The translations under genes and the position numbers were made by a program. From the NCBI GenBank assembly GCA_934655835.1, contig CAKUHM010000094.1, positions 1 to 5,872 of the forward strand: a stretch of DNA of 5,872 nucleotides, written 5' to 3'. The notes under the pieces are model-generated. The model was not told the origin of the DNA and made no database searches. It worked only from the letters and a program-made list of their open reading frames with translations. Each line of letters starts with the position of its first letter. The first letter of the stretch is position 1. Below, one piece after another: positions 1-5,857 of the stretch. This stretch comes from an uncultured Collinsella sp. Lineage in GTDB: Bacteria; Actinomycetota; Coriobacteriia; Coriobacteriales; Coriobacteriaceae.

Positions 1-205
1 GGTGAAGGCTCCCGCGGCCGACGCCGAGCGCAAGCTTTCCGCTGCCGCCGAAGAAGCCGAGCAGTCGACCGAGCGCGTCCTGATTGGCGAAGCCGGGGAC
101 GAGGCCGCCGCGGGTGACGATGGTGCACAGAAGCCTGCCGCTAAAGCAGCCCAGTATTACACTTACACGCCCGCCGAGACCTCTGAGGAGTTCTGCGATG
201 AGTAG
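1..205 (+). CDS. 3' end of an unidentified protein with an Ala/Glu-rich tail (5' partial)
   Basis: The reading frame is open from the window edge (codons begin at base 2) to a TAG at 203-205, giving the last 67 residues of a protein. The GTG at 2 is probably an internal valine, because nothing upstream is visible to support a start. The visible part is low complexity: about 50 residues rich in Ala, Glu, Asp and Lys, probably disordered or weakly helical, then a distinct end containing QYYTYTP and a final EEFCDE. No domain can be recognised, so I assign no function. Its stop lies 8 nt inside the next gene, and the next gene's ribosome binding site lies within its coding sequence, so the two are probably co-transcribed and coupled. 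In other SigB-type operons this position often holds an RsbV-like antagonist or a PP2C phosphatase, but nothing here demonstrates either. Confidence 0.7.
   Translation, partial: VKAPAADAERKLSAAAEEAEQSTERVLIGEAGDEAAAGDDGAQKPAAKAAQYYTYTPAETSEEFCDE
185..190 (+). promoter_or_regulatory. Ribosome binding site for the anti-sigma-like gene
   Basis: GAGGAG lies 7 nt before the ATG at 198. This fixes the start there rather than at an in-frame ATG at 84, which would add 38 Pro/Arg-rich residues read out of frame from the upstream gene. The site is embedded in the last codons of the upstream gene. Confidence 0.8.
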
Positions 206-575
206 CGAAGCAACCTGCCCTATCACGCTGACCGTTGCCGGTGACCCGCGTCTCGCTCGCCTTGTGCGCATGACGGCAGCCAACGTTGGTGCCCTGTGCT
301 CTATGTCTGTCGATCGCATTGAGGACATCCGCATGGCTGCCGAGGAGGCTTTCATTTTTGGTTGCACCGCGGTCGACTGCGACGACATCACCATCAAATT
401 CGATGTCGATGAGACCCACGTTGGCATGGCTATTACCTTTGGCGATCAGGCTACGGTCGATGAAGACGACCAGGCTGCGGTGTATGCCGAGCTTATCCTC
501 GCGAGCGTTTGCGACTCCTACGAAAAGACTGCGGCGCCCCTGACGCTTTCCCTCGACCTCAAGGCGGATATTTAA
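198..575 (+). CDS. RsbW/SpoIIAB-like putative anti-sigma factor with degenerate ATP-binding motifs
   Basis: This 125-aa protein probably binds and restrains the sigma factor encoded 1 nt downstream. It can be lined up by eye with SpoIIAB along most of its length: an N-terminal beta strand (ITLTVAG, residues 9-15), a helix with LARLVRMTAANVGAL (19-33), the helix EDIRMAAEEAF (42-52) matching the N-box helix of GHKL kinases, strands at 64-80, and a C-terminal helix and strand (97-122). Known RsbW and SpoIIAB proteins are serine kinases of about 145-160 aa that also bind sigma. Here the N-box asparagine of the usual EA..N pattern is replaced (EAFIF, 50-54), no DxGxG box follows the strand near 76-83, and no GxG lid motif precedes the last helix. 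It may therefore bind sigma without ATP or kinase activity. The start is set by GAGGAG 7 nt upstream. The assignment rests on shape, size and position beside sigB; a diverged partner of another kind is possible. Confidence 0.72.
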   Translation: MSSEATCPITLTVAGDPRLARLVRMTAANVGALCSMSVDRIEDIRMAAEEAFIFGCTAVDCDDITIKFDVDETHVGMAITFGDQATVDEDDQAAVYAELILASVCDSYEKTAAPLTLSLDLKADI

Positions 576-576
576 T

Positions 577-1368
577 ATGACCGAACGTTCCCGGAGCGGC
601 AAGACCGCTTGGGACAAGGAGAAAACCCGCGAGCTGTTTCGTCGCTACAAGGAGACCGGTGATCCGGACGCCCGCGAGCAGCTCGTCATGTCCCATATGA
701 ACCTGGTAAGGTTTCTTGCCAACAAATTTAAGAATCGCGGCGAGCCGCTCGACGACCTCATGCAGGTCGGCTATCTGGGTTTGCTCAAGGCTATCGACCG
801 TTTTGACCCCGAGCGCGGACTCGAGTTCACGACGTTTGCGACACCCACTATCTTGGGCGAGATCAAACGCCATTTCCGCGACAAGGGCTGGAGCGTGCGC
901 GTACCGCGTCGCCTGCAGGAGCTCTCGGCCAAGGTCAACCAGGCTACTGACAAACTTACCAACGAGCTGCAGCGTTCGCCCAAGGTTGAGGAGGTCGCTG
1001 AGTATCTAGATGTGACCGTCGATGAGGTCCTCGAGGCTATGGAATCGTCTTCGGCCTATACCTCGGTGCCCATCGAGGCTCCTGGTGCGTCCGATTCCGA
1101 CGATGCCCCCTCGATTCTCGATCGCTACGCCGACGACGACAATGAGCTCGACTTTACCGATGACCGCTTGGTGATCGAGGAAGCCATCCGTGATTTCTCG
1201 CCGCGCGAGCGCGAGGTTATCGAGCTGCGCTTTGTAAAGGGCATGACCCAGATCGAGATCGCCAAGAAGCTGGGTATATCGCAGGTCCAGGTTTCGCGCC
1301 TGCTGCGCCGCACGCTTAAGAAGATTCAGGACAAGATCGACCCCGACGGAGTGATGATTCGTTCATGA
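577..1368 (+). CDS. sigB: SigB/SigF-family RNA polymerase sigma factor
   Basis: This is a group 3 alternative sigma factor of 263 aa, the usual size, which directs RNA polymerase to a stress or developmental regulon. Region 2 spans about residues 32-105, with NLVRFLANKF (42-51), DDLMQVGYLGLLKAIDRFDP (59-78, core binding), FTTFATPTILGEIKRHFRDK (84-103, -10 recognition) and WSVRVPRR (105-112). This block and QRSPKVEEVAEYLDV (132-146, region 3) closely resemble Bacillus SigB. An acidic linker (about 173-196) leads to region 4 (about 204-251), with FSPREREVIELRF and the helix-turn-helix MTQIEIAKKLGISQVQVSRL (223-242), which reads the -35 element. The ATG follows the previous stop after 1 nt (TAATATG) and has only a weak purine-rich AAGGCGG at 561-567, so translation is probably coupled to the anti-sigma gene, which would keep the pair balanced. 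I saw no clear SigB-type promoter upstream in the window; the operon promoter probably lies further 5'. Confidence 0.93.
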   Translation: MTERSRSGKTAWDKEKTRELFRRYKETGDPDAREQLVMSHMNLVRFLANKFKNRGEPLDDLMQVGYLGLLKAIDRFDPERGLEFTTFATPTILGEIKRHFRDKGWSVRVPRRLQELSAKVNQATDKLTNELQRSPKVEEVAEYLDVTVDEVLEAMESSSAYTSVPIEAPGASDSDDAPSILDRYADDDNELDFTDDRLVIEEAIRDFSPREREVIELRFVKGMTQIEIAKKLGISQVQVSRLLRRTLKKIQDKIDPDGVMIRS

Positions 1369-2738
1369 GTGAACACCCCCAACAAACCGATCGCGTGCTG
1401 AGCGACACCCGCATTCTGACGCTGCGCATTTGGGCTGTTGTCGGCTGCATTGTCATCGCCGCTGTCATCTTTAACCTTATGGGCATCCTGGCACCGGTTA
1501 TCGAGTTTCTTGCCGTCGGCTCCATCATTGCTTTTGTGATGTCCCCGATCACCAACTGGCTCGAGCACCATGGCGTGAATCGCGGCATCGGTTCGCTTAT
1601 CGCGCTTATTGTTGTCGTTGCCGTGCTCGTCGGCGTCGTTTGCATCTTGTCGCCGATTCTTTTTGGTCAGATCATGGAAGTCCTGAGCCGCCTGCCCGAG
1701 CAGCTTCGTGTTGCGGGCGGCGATCTCAATGAGATGATCTCGCATGCCAAGACGCTCAACAACACGCCGCTCAAGGAGTATTTGGACGATAATCTTTCGT
1801 CGCTTGTCACCGTGGCATCGAAGTACGTGTCTCAGATCGCTGCCGAGCTTGGCCGCGGTGTGTTCCCGCTCATCACCAATACGGCCTCGCAGCTGTTCGT
1901 GATCTTCCTGGGTCTGGTGCTCGCGTACTGGATGGCCTGCGACTACCCTCGCATGCACCACGAGATTTGCACCATCCTCGGCCAGGAAAAGGAGACCTCG
2001 TACCGCTTTATGGTCGCCATCCTTTCTCGCTCTGTCGGCGGCTACATGCGCGGTATGGTCGTGACGTCCATCTGCGGTGGTTTCCTTGCCTTTATCGGTT
2101 TTATGATCATCGGCCATCCGTATGCGGCGCTCATGGCTATCTTTACCGGCATCATGCATTTGGTTCCGGTCGTTGGTCCATGGGTGAGTGCAGCAATCGC
2201 CACAGTGCTCGGGTTCATGTTCAGCCCCATGTTGGCGTTATGGACGCTCATCGTGACGATGGTCGCGCAAAACGTCACCGATAACGTGATTTCGCCTAAG
2301 GTCATGCAGAGCTCGGTGCAGGTGCATCCCATCATGAGCCTCACGGCGCTCGTTATTGGCTCGGCGCTCATGGGCCCCATCGGCATGATTATTGCCATCC
2401 CGCTTTGTGCGGCCCTCAAGGGCATCTTCGTGTACTACTTCGAGAATGAGACCGGCCGTCAGCTTGTGGCCTATGACGGCGCCGTGTTTAAGGGCACACC
2501 GTACCGCGATGCCGATGGCAACCCGGTCGCCGCCTACGACGCGCTCGGCGACGACACCTTCATCTACGAGTCCGAGCTCATCGGCAACGAGACTGCGCCC
2601 GAGGCCCAGGCGATGCCTAAGCCCGAGTTCGATAATCCCTGGATCAAGCTGTCGGGCCTGCAGCCCGATGCGACGGGTTTCTTCAAAAACCCCTACCAAA
2701 ACAGGTATCGACGGCTCCATGGACGATTCGGATTCTAA
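1365..2738 (+). CDS. AI-2E/PerM-family membrane transporter with a long C-terminal tail
   Basis: This is a 457-aa integral membrane protein of the AI-2E (PerM/TqsA/YdgG) family. Hydrophobic blocks lie at about residues 22-59, 74-101, 168-191, 231-305 (several helices) and 323-357, roughly eight helices in all. A soluble amphipathic stretch at about 105-165 is typical of the family. Signature sequences are LVPVVGPW (266-273) and the block QNVTDNVISP (302-311), HPIMSL (321-326), GPIGMIIAIPLCAALK (337-352). Some members are proposed to export AI-2 signal and others act as cation antiporters, so the substrate here is unknown. Most members are about 350 aa; residues 361-457 form an extra hydrophilic, largely acidic tail ending in a basic YRRLHGRFGF. 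The start overlaps the sigma stop as ATGA (1365-1368), with GGAG at 1348-1351 a rather long 13 nt away, which implies translational coupling. Co-expression with the sigma and anti-sigma genes suggests a stress or envelope role, by inference only. Confidence 0.9.
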   Translation: MSEHPQQTDRVLSDTRILTLRIWAVVGCIVIAAVIFNLMGILAPVIEFLAVGSIIAFVMSPITNWLEHHGVNRGIGSLIALIVVVAVLVGVVCILSPILFGQIMEVLSRLPEQLRVAGGDLNEMISHAKTLNNTPLKEYLDDNLSSLVTVASKYVSQIAAELGRGVFPLITNTASQLFVIFLGLVLAYWMACDYPRMHHEICTILGQEKETSYRFMVAILSRSVGGYMRGMVVTSICGGFLAFIGFMIIGHPYAALMAIFTGIMHLVPVVGPWVSAAIATVLGFMFSPMLALWTLIVTMVAQNVTDNVISPKVMQSSVQVHPIMSLTALVIGSALMGPIGMIIAIPLCAALKGIFVYYFENETGRQLVAYDGAVFKGTPYRDADGNPVAAYDALGDDTFIYESELIGNETAPEAQAMPKPEFDNPWIKLSGLQPDATGFFKNPYQNRYRRLHGRFGF

Positions 2739-2750
2739 ATAGGCCCTATT
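2738..2750. repeat. Short palindrome between convergent stop codons
   Basis: AATAGG and CCTATT flank a single C, giving a 13-bp inverted repeat that spans the last base of the permease stop (2736-2738) and the first bases of the opposing stop (2749-2751). As RNA it would form only a 5-bp AU-rich stem with a 3-nt loop, and there is no T-run on either side. It is a poor terminator and may be chance. Confidence 0.3.
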
Positions 2751-2988
2751 AACGTTTCTTGAAGTTGTAAATGACAATAAACACGAGCAAAGCGATTGAT
2801 AAGGGGCCGGCTACATAGAAAAAGAGAACGTCAATTGCGCGTAGAGTGTAATAAGCCTTATCGCCGGACATTACTGCATACAATACGTAGCCAAATGCTG
2901 GTTGGTTTGCGTACCAGCAGGAGAAGGCCAAGAGCGCTAAAAGTGCTAGTACCAGAAGTGCATTCAGGACAAATCGTTTACTTTTCAT
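2749..2988 (-). CDS. Small two-helix membrane protein, function unknown
   Basis: This 79-aa protein has a basic N-terminus (KSKR, 2-5), a first hydrophobic helix at about residues 6-26, a polar loop containing GDKAYYTLRAID (42-53), a second helix at about 54-74 and a basic end FKKR (76-79). By the positive-inside rule both ends should be cytoplasmic. The start is well supported: GGAAGGAG (2995-3002, minus strand) lies 6 nt before the ATG. A hand count gives about 43% GC, clearly below its neighbours. It uses CTA, TTA, TCA, CGA and AGT codons, and the first three are essentially absent from the long stretch of alaS nearby. It therefore looks like a real but compositionally foreign or weakly expressed gene. 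The cysteine at 24 is not in a good lipobox (AFSC), so I do not call it a lipoprotein. I do not recognise the family. It converges with the permease gene and has no visible terminator of its own. Confidence 0.72.
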   Translation of the reverse strand: MKSKRFVLNALLVLALLALLAFSCWYANQPAFGYVLYAVMSGDKAYYTLRAIDVLFFYVAGPLSIALLVFIVIYNFKKR

Positions 2989-3010
2989 CGATCGCTCCTT
3001 CCGGGTGACT

Positions 3011-3043
3011 CTTATATGTAATTCTACAGCAGTCCTTTTTCAA
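3011..3043 (-). promoter_or_regulatory. Candidate promoter for the small membrane gene
   Basis: On the minus strand a -35-like TTGAAA (3043 to 3038, 5 of 6 to consensus) is followed 17 nt later by TACATA (3020 to 3015), which overlaps a better -10-like TATAAG (3016 to 3011) that sits 21 nt away. The region is AT-rich and lies just upstream of the strong ribosome binding site, which would give a very short leader. Spacing is imperfect, so this is tentative. Confidence 0.35.
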
Positions 3044-3047
3044 AGGA
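3033..3047. repeat. Inverted repeat overlapping the candidate -35 element
   Basis: TCCTTT and AAAGGA are perfect 6-bp arms around TTC. The repeat covers the -35-like TTGAAA of the minus-strand promoter, so it could be an operator. A repeat this short can also arise by chance. Confidence 0.3.
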
Positions 3048-3080
3048 TCGCACAGTACTGAATAACGTGCACTTTCGCTG

Positions 3081-3110
3081 GAGGGTCGCTGTTTGGCGAC
3101 CCTCTTTTTT
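3081..3110 (+). terminator. Strong intrinsic terminator, plus strand
   Basis: GAGGGTCGC (3081-3089) and GCGACCCTC (3096-3104) form a perfect GC-rich 9-bp stem around a 6-nt loop (TGTTTG), followed directly by six T residues (3105-3110). The T-run makes it act on plus-strand transcripts only. It is the first good terminator after the permease gene, about 340 nt downstream, and lies about 70 nt before alaS. It could end sigma-operon read-through, end a short transcript from the gap, or attenuate alaS if a promoter lies upstream. No T-box or other riboswitch sequence is apparent. Confidence 0.85.
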
Positions 3111-3136
3111 GCACTGGGGCGGTGGGATGGTAATAT
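3108..3136 (+). promoter_or_regulatory. Candidate alaS promoter (extended -10)
   Basis: TAATAT (3131-3136) is preceded by TGG (3128-3130), an extended -10 arrangement. A weak -35-like TTTGCA (3108-3113) lies 17 nt upstream and overlaps the terminator's T-run. Transcription would start near 3143, giving a leader of about 40 nt. GTAA/TTAC half-sites (3130-3133 and 3139-3142) flank the -10 symmetrically. E. coli AlaRS represses its own gene at a palindrome near the promoter, but these arms are too short to claim the same here. Confidence 0.4.
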
Positions 3137-3167
3137 CGTTACGTTTGAACTGTTTCGATGTGAAACC

Positions 3168-3173
3168 GAGGAG
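3168..3173 (+). promoter_or_regulatory. Ribosome binding site that fixes the alaS start
   Basis: GAGGAG lies 9 nt before the ATG at 3183. The in-frame ATG at 3204 has no such site. A TTG at 3093 would start inside the terminator hairpin and add 30 residues unlike any AlaRS N-terminus. Confidence 0.8.
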
Positions 3174-3182
3174 ATTCCCTCT

Positions 3183-5840
3183 ATGAGTGCTGACTACCCG
3201 TCAATGACTACGGCCGAGATCCGCTCTAAGTTCCTCAACTTCTTTGAGGAGCGCGGTCTTAAGCTCTATCCTTCTTCGTCCCTCGTCCCCGACGATCCTT
3301 CGCTGCTGCTTGCCAACGCCGGCATGAACCAGTTTAAGGAGTACTACCAGGGCAAGAAGACCATGAAGGAGATCGGCGCGATCTCCTGCCAGAAGTGCGT
3401 CCGCACCAACGATATCGACTGCATCGGCGAGGACGGCCGTCACCTGTCCTTCTTCGAGATGCTCGGTGACTTCTCCTTTGGCGGCGTCTCCAAGCAGCAG
3501 GCCTGCGCTTGGGCCTTTGAACTCATCACCAAGGAGTTCAAGCTGCCGCTCGACCGCCTGTACTTCACCGTCTTTACCGAGGATGACGAGACTCACGACG
3601 TGTGGCGCTCCTTGGGCGTTGCCGAGGACCACATCTCCCGTCTGGGCGAGGACGACAACTTCTGGGCCGCTGGCCCCACCGGCCCCTGTGGTCCGTGCTC
3701 CGAGATCTACTTTGACATGGGCGAGGAGGTCGGCTGCGGTAAGCCCGACTGTAAGCCCGGCTGCGACTGCGACCGCTTCCTGGAGTTCTGGAACCTCGTG
3801 TTCACCCAGTACGACCGCCAGGAGGACGGCTCCATGCCGGAGCTGCCGCACCGCAACCTCGATACGGGCATGGGTCTGGAGCGCATGGCCGCTATCATGC
3901 AGCACAAGACCGCCAACTACGACGGCGATCTGATGCAGCATCTCATCAAGCTGGGCGAGGAGATCAGCGGCAAGACTTATGTCGCCGACGATTACTCCGG
4001 CGCCAGCCGCTCCCTGCGTATCATCGCCGACCACTCCCGCGCCGTCGACTTCATGATCTCGGACGGCATCTTGCCCGGCAACGAGGGTCGCGAGTACGTC
4101 CTGCGCCGCCTGCTCCGCCGCGCCGTGTTCCACGGCCGCCTGCTGGGCATCGAGGGCGCCTTCCTGACCAAGTTCATCGATGAGGTCAACGCTCAGATGG
4201 GCGAGGCCTATCCCGAGCTGCTCAAGAACGTCGCACTCGTCAAGGGCATCGTCGCCTCCGAGGAGGAGCGCTTCTCCACGACGCTCGATAACGGCCGCGT
4301 TTACCTGGACGAGGCCCTGGCAGCGCTTTCCGAGGGCGCTGTCCTTCCGGGCGATGTTGCCTTTAAGCTGCACGACACCTTTGGTTTCCCCATCGACCTG
4401 ACCGTCGAGATTGCCGGCACCGCTGGTCACGACGTCGACATGGAAGGCTTTACCGCCTGCATGGAGGACCAGAAGGCCCGCGCCCGCGCCAACGCCAAGG
4501 GCGATGCCTGGGGCAGTTTCAACGACGTGTGGGTCGAGCTTTCCGACAAGGTTGCCGCGACTGAGTTCGACGGCTATGACAACGACGTCATCGAGGGCGC
4601 CAAGGTTGTCGCCATCGTGCGCAACGGTGAGTCCGTCGAGTCCGCTGCCGCCGGGGAGGACGTCGAGGTCGTGCTCGATCGCACCCCGTTCTACGCCGAG
4701 ATGGGCGGCCAGCAGGGCGACGCCGGCGAGCTTTCCGCCGAGGGCGTTGTGCTGACCGTTGCCGACACCAAGAACCACAACGGCCTGTATGCCCACGTCG
4801 CGCATGTCGCCGAGGGCACGCTGACCGTCGGTGCTGCCGTGACCGCCGCGCTCGACGCCGAGCGCCGTGGCTTCCTGCGCCGCAATCACACCGCCACGCA
4901 CCTGCTCGATGCCGCGCTTAAGCAGGTCCTGGGCGAGCATGTCTCCCAGGCCGGCTCGCTGGTGACACCCGAGCACCTGCGCTTTGACTTCACGCACTTC
5001 GAGGCCCTGTCCTCCGAGCAGCTCAAGGCTGTCGAGGACCTGGTCAACCAACAGATCTTCGCTTCCAAGCCGGTCGTGACCCGCGTCATGGGTATCGATG
5101 AGGCCAAGGCCGCCGGCGCTGTCGCCCTGTTTGGCGAGAAGTACGGCGATGTCGTTCGCGTCGTCTCCGTGGGCGCCGAGGACCAGCCGTTCTCCCGTGA
5201 GCTCTGCGGTGGTACGCATGCCGCCAACACCGCCGAGATCGGTCTGTTCAAGATCATTTCCGAGTCCTCCACGGGCTCTAACGTCCGCCGTATCGAGGCC
5301 GTGACCTCCAAGGGCGCGCTCGACTACATGGCCGACCGCCTGGCGCTCGTCGACGCCGCTGCCGCTGCGCTCAAGTGCCGCGTCGACGAGGTCCCCGCCC
5401 GTGTGGAGAACCTGCAGGCCGAGCTCCGCGAGACTTCCAACAAGCTCAAGAAGGCTCTGACCGGTGGCTCCTCCGATGCCATCTCCAGCGCCATCGACGG
5501 CGCCGTCGAGCTCGACGGCTACAAGCTCGTTGTCGCTGAGCTTCAGGGTCTCGAGGCCGCTGACCTGCGTAACGTGTGGGACACCGTACACCAGAAGGTC
5601 GCCGGTCCCGTCGCCTGCGTCGTCGCCAGCGTGACCGAGAAGGGCACCCCGGCCCTGCTCGCCGCCGGCTCCGACGATGCCGTCAAGGCCGGTTTCCACG
5701 CCGGTAACGTGATCAAGCAGATTGCGGGCCTGGTTGACGGTCGCGGTGGCGGTCGTCCCAACATGGCCCAGGCCGGTGGCAAGAACGCCGCCGGTATCGC
5801 CGATGCCCTCGCGGCCGCCAAGACCGCGCTCGGCGCCTAA
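3183..5840 (+). CDS. alaS: Alanyl-tRNA synthetase, complete
   Basis: This 885-aa cytoplasmic class II enzyme charges tRNA-Ala with alanine using ATP, and hydrolyses mischarged Ser- and Gly-tRNA-Ala. Length fits the family (E. coli 876 aa). Seen in order: the N-terminal TAEIRSKFLNFF; ANAGMNQFK; the motif 2 region RHLSFFEMLGDFSFG (86-100); GPTGPCGPCSEIYFD; LDTGMGLERMA; and motif 3 GNEGREYVLRRLLRRA (299-314). The editing domain carries the zinc ligands HTATH (H569, H573) and CGGTH (C675, H679), matching H564, H568, C666 and H670 of E. coli. The C-terminal C-Ala (DHHA1) domain ends with the glycine-rich GRGGGRPNMAQAGG (853-866). All key residues I looked for are present, so the enzyme should be active. 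A cysteine cluster (C185, C190, C194, C196) is inserted before FLEFWNLVF and may bind a metal. Codon use is strongly biased to G/C endings. No terminator follows within the window, so a downstream gene may share the transcript. Confidence 0.98.
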   Translation: MSADYPSMTTAEIRSKFLNFFEERGLKLYPSSSLVPDDPSLLLANAGMNQFKEYYQGKKTMKEIGAISCQKCVRTNDIDCIGEDGRHLSFFEMLGDFSFGGVSKQQACAWAFELITKEFKLPLDRLYFTVFTEDDETHDVWRSLGVAEDHISRLGEDDNFWAAGPTGPCGPCSEIYFDMGEEVGCGKPDCKPGCDCDRFLEFWNLVFTQYDRQEDGSMPELPHRNLDTGMGLERMAAIMQHKTANYDGDLMQHLIKLGEEISGKTYVADDYSGASRSLRIIADHSRAVDFMISDGILPGNEGREYVLRRLLRRAVFHGRLLGIEGAFLTKFIDEVNAQMGEAYPELLKNVALVKGIVASEEERFSTTLDNGRVYLDEALAALSEGAVLPGDVAFKLHDTFGFPIDLTVEIAGTAGHDVDMEGFTACMEDQKARARANAKGDAWGSFNDVWVELSDKVAATEFDGYDNDVIEGAKVVAIVRNGESVESAAAGEDVEVVLDRTPFYAEMGGQQGDAGELSAEGVVLTVADTKNHNGLYAHVAHVAEGTLTVGAAVTAALDAERRGFLRRNHTATHLLDAALKQVLGEHVSQAGSLVTPEHLRFDFTHFEALSSEQLKAVEDLVNQQIFASKPVVTRVMGIDEAKAAGAVALFGEKYGDVVRVVSVGAEDQPFSRELCGGTHAANTAEIGLFKIISESSTGSNVRRIEAVTSKGALDYMADRLALVDAAAAALKCRVDEVPARVENLQAELRETSNKLKKALTGGSSDAISSAIDGAVELDGYKLVVAELQGLEAADLRNVWDTVHQKVAGPVACVVASVTEKGTPALLAAGSDDAVKAGFHAGNVIKQIAGLVDGRGGGRPNMAQAGGKNAAGIADALAAAKTALGA

Positions 5841-5857
5841 GAACCTAAGAAGTCGCT

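Noticed and set aside
84..197. Upstream extension of the anti-sigma gene to the ATG at 84
   Set aside because: The added residues are Pro/Arg-rich, read from the upstream gene in another frame. A strong ribosome binding site sits just before the ATG at 198.
141..873. Minus-strand open frames opposite the anti-sigma and sigma genes (141-617 and 559-873)
   Set aside because: Both are codon-aligned mirrors of well-supported plus-strand genes and encode nothing recognisable.
1326..2159. An open minus-strand frame of 277 codons opposite the permease gene
   Set aside because: It is also codon-aligned with the real gene and has a His/Asp/Arg-rich translation typical of antisense artefacts. The permease frame has clear family signatures.
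2911..2922. Lipoprotein signal in the small membrane protein (Cys24)
   Set aside because: Residues before the cysteine are A-F-S, and phenylalanine at -2 does not fit a lipobox. The segment reads better as a plain membrane helix.
3093..3182. Upstream extension of alaS by 30 codons from a TTG
   Set aside because: It begins inside the terminator hairpin, lies partly upstream of the likely promoter, and the added residues do not resemble an AlaRS N-terminus.
2989..3182. A T-box or other riboswitch in front of alaS
   Set aside because: The T-box core sequence is not found and there is too little room for a full specifier stem. Only a simple terminator hairpin is present.
5091..5096. SigB-type -10-like GGGTAT sequences, here and in the sigma gene near 1272
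   Set aside because: Both lie inside coding sequence with no GTTT-type -35 at the right distance and no gene starting just downstream.
3201..5699. An open frame of 832 codons on the minus strand, antisense to alaS
   Set aside because: It is codon-aligned with alaS and stays open because TTA, CTA and TCA codons are missing there. Its translation is low complexity (Gly, Leu, Val, Asp rich) with no recognisable domain.
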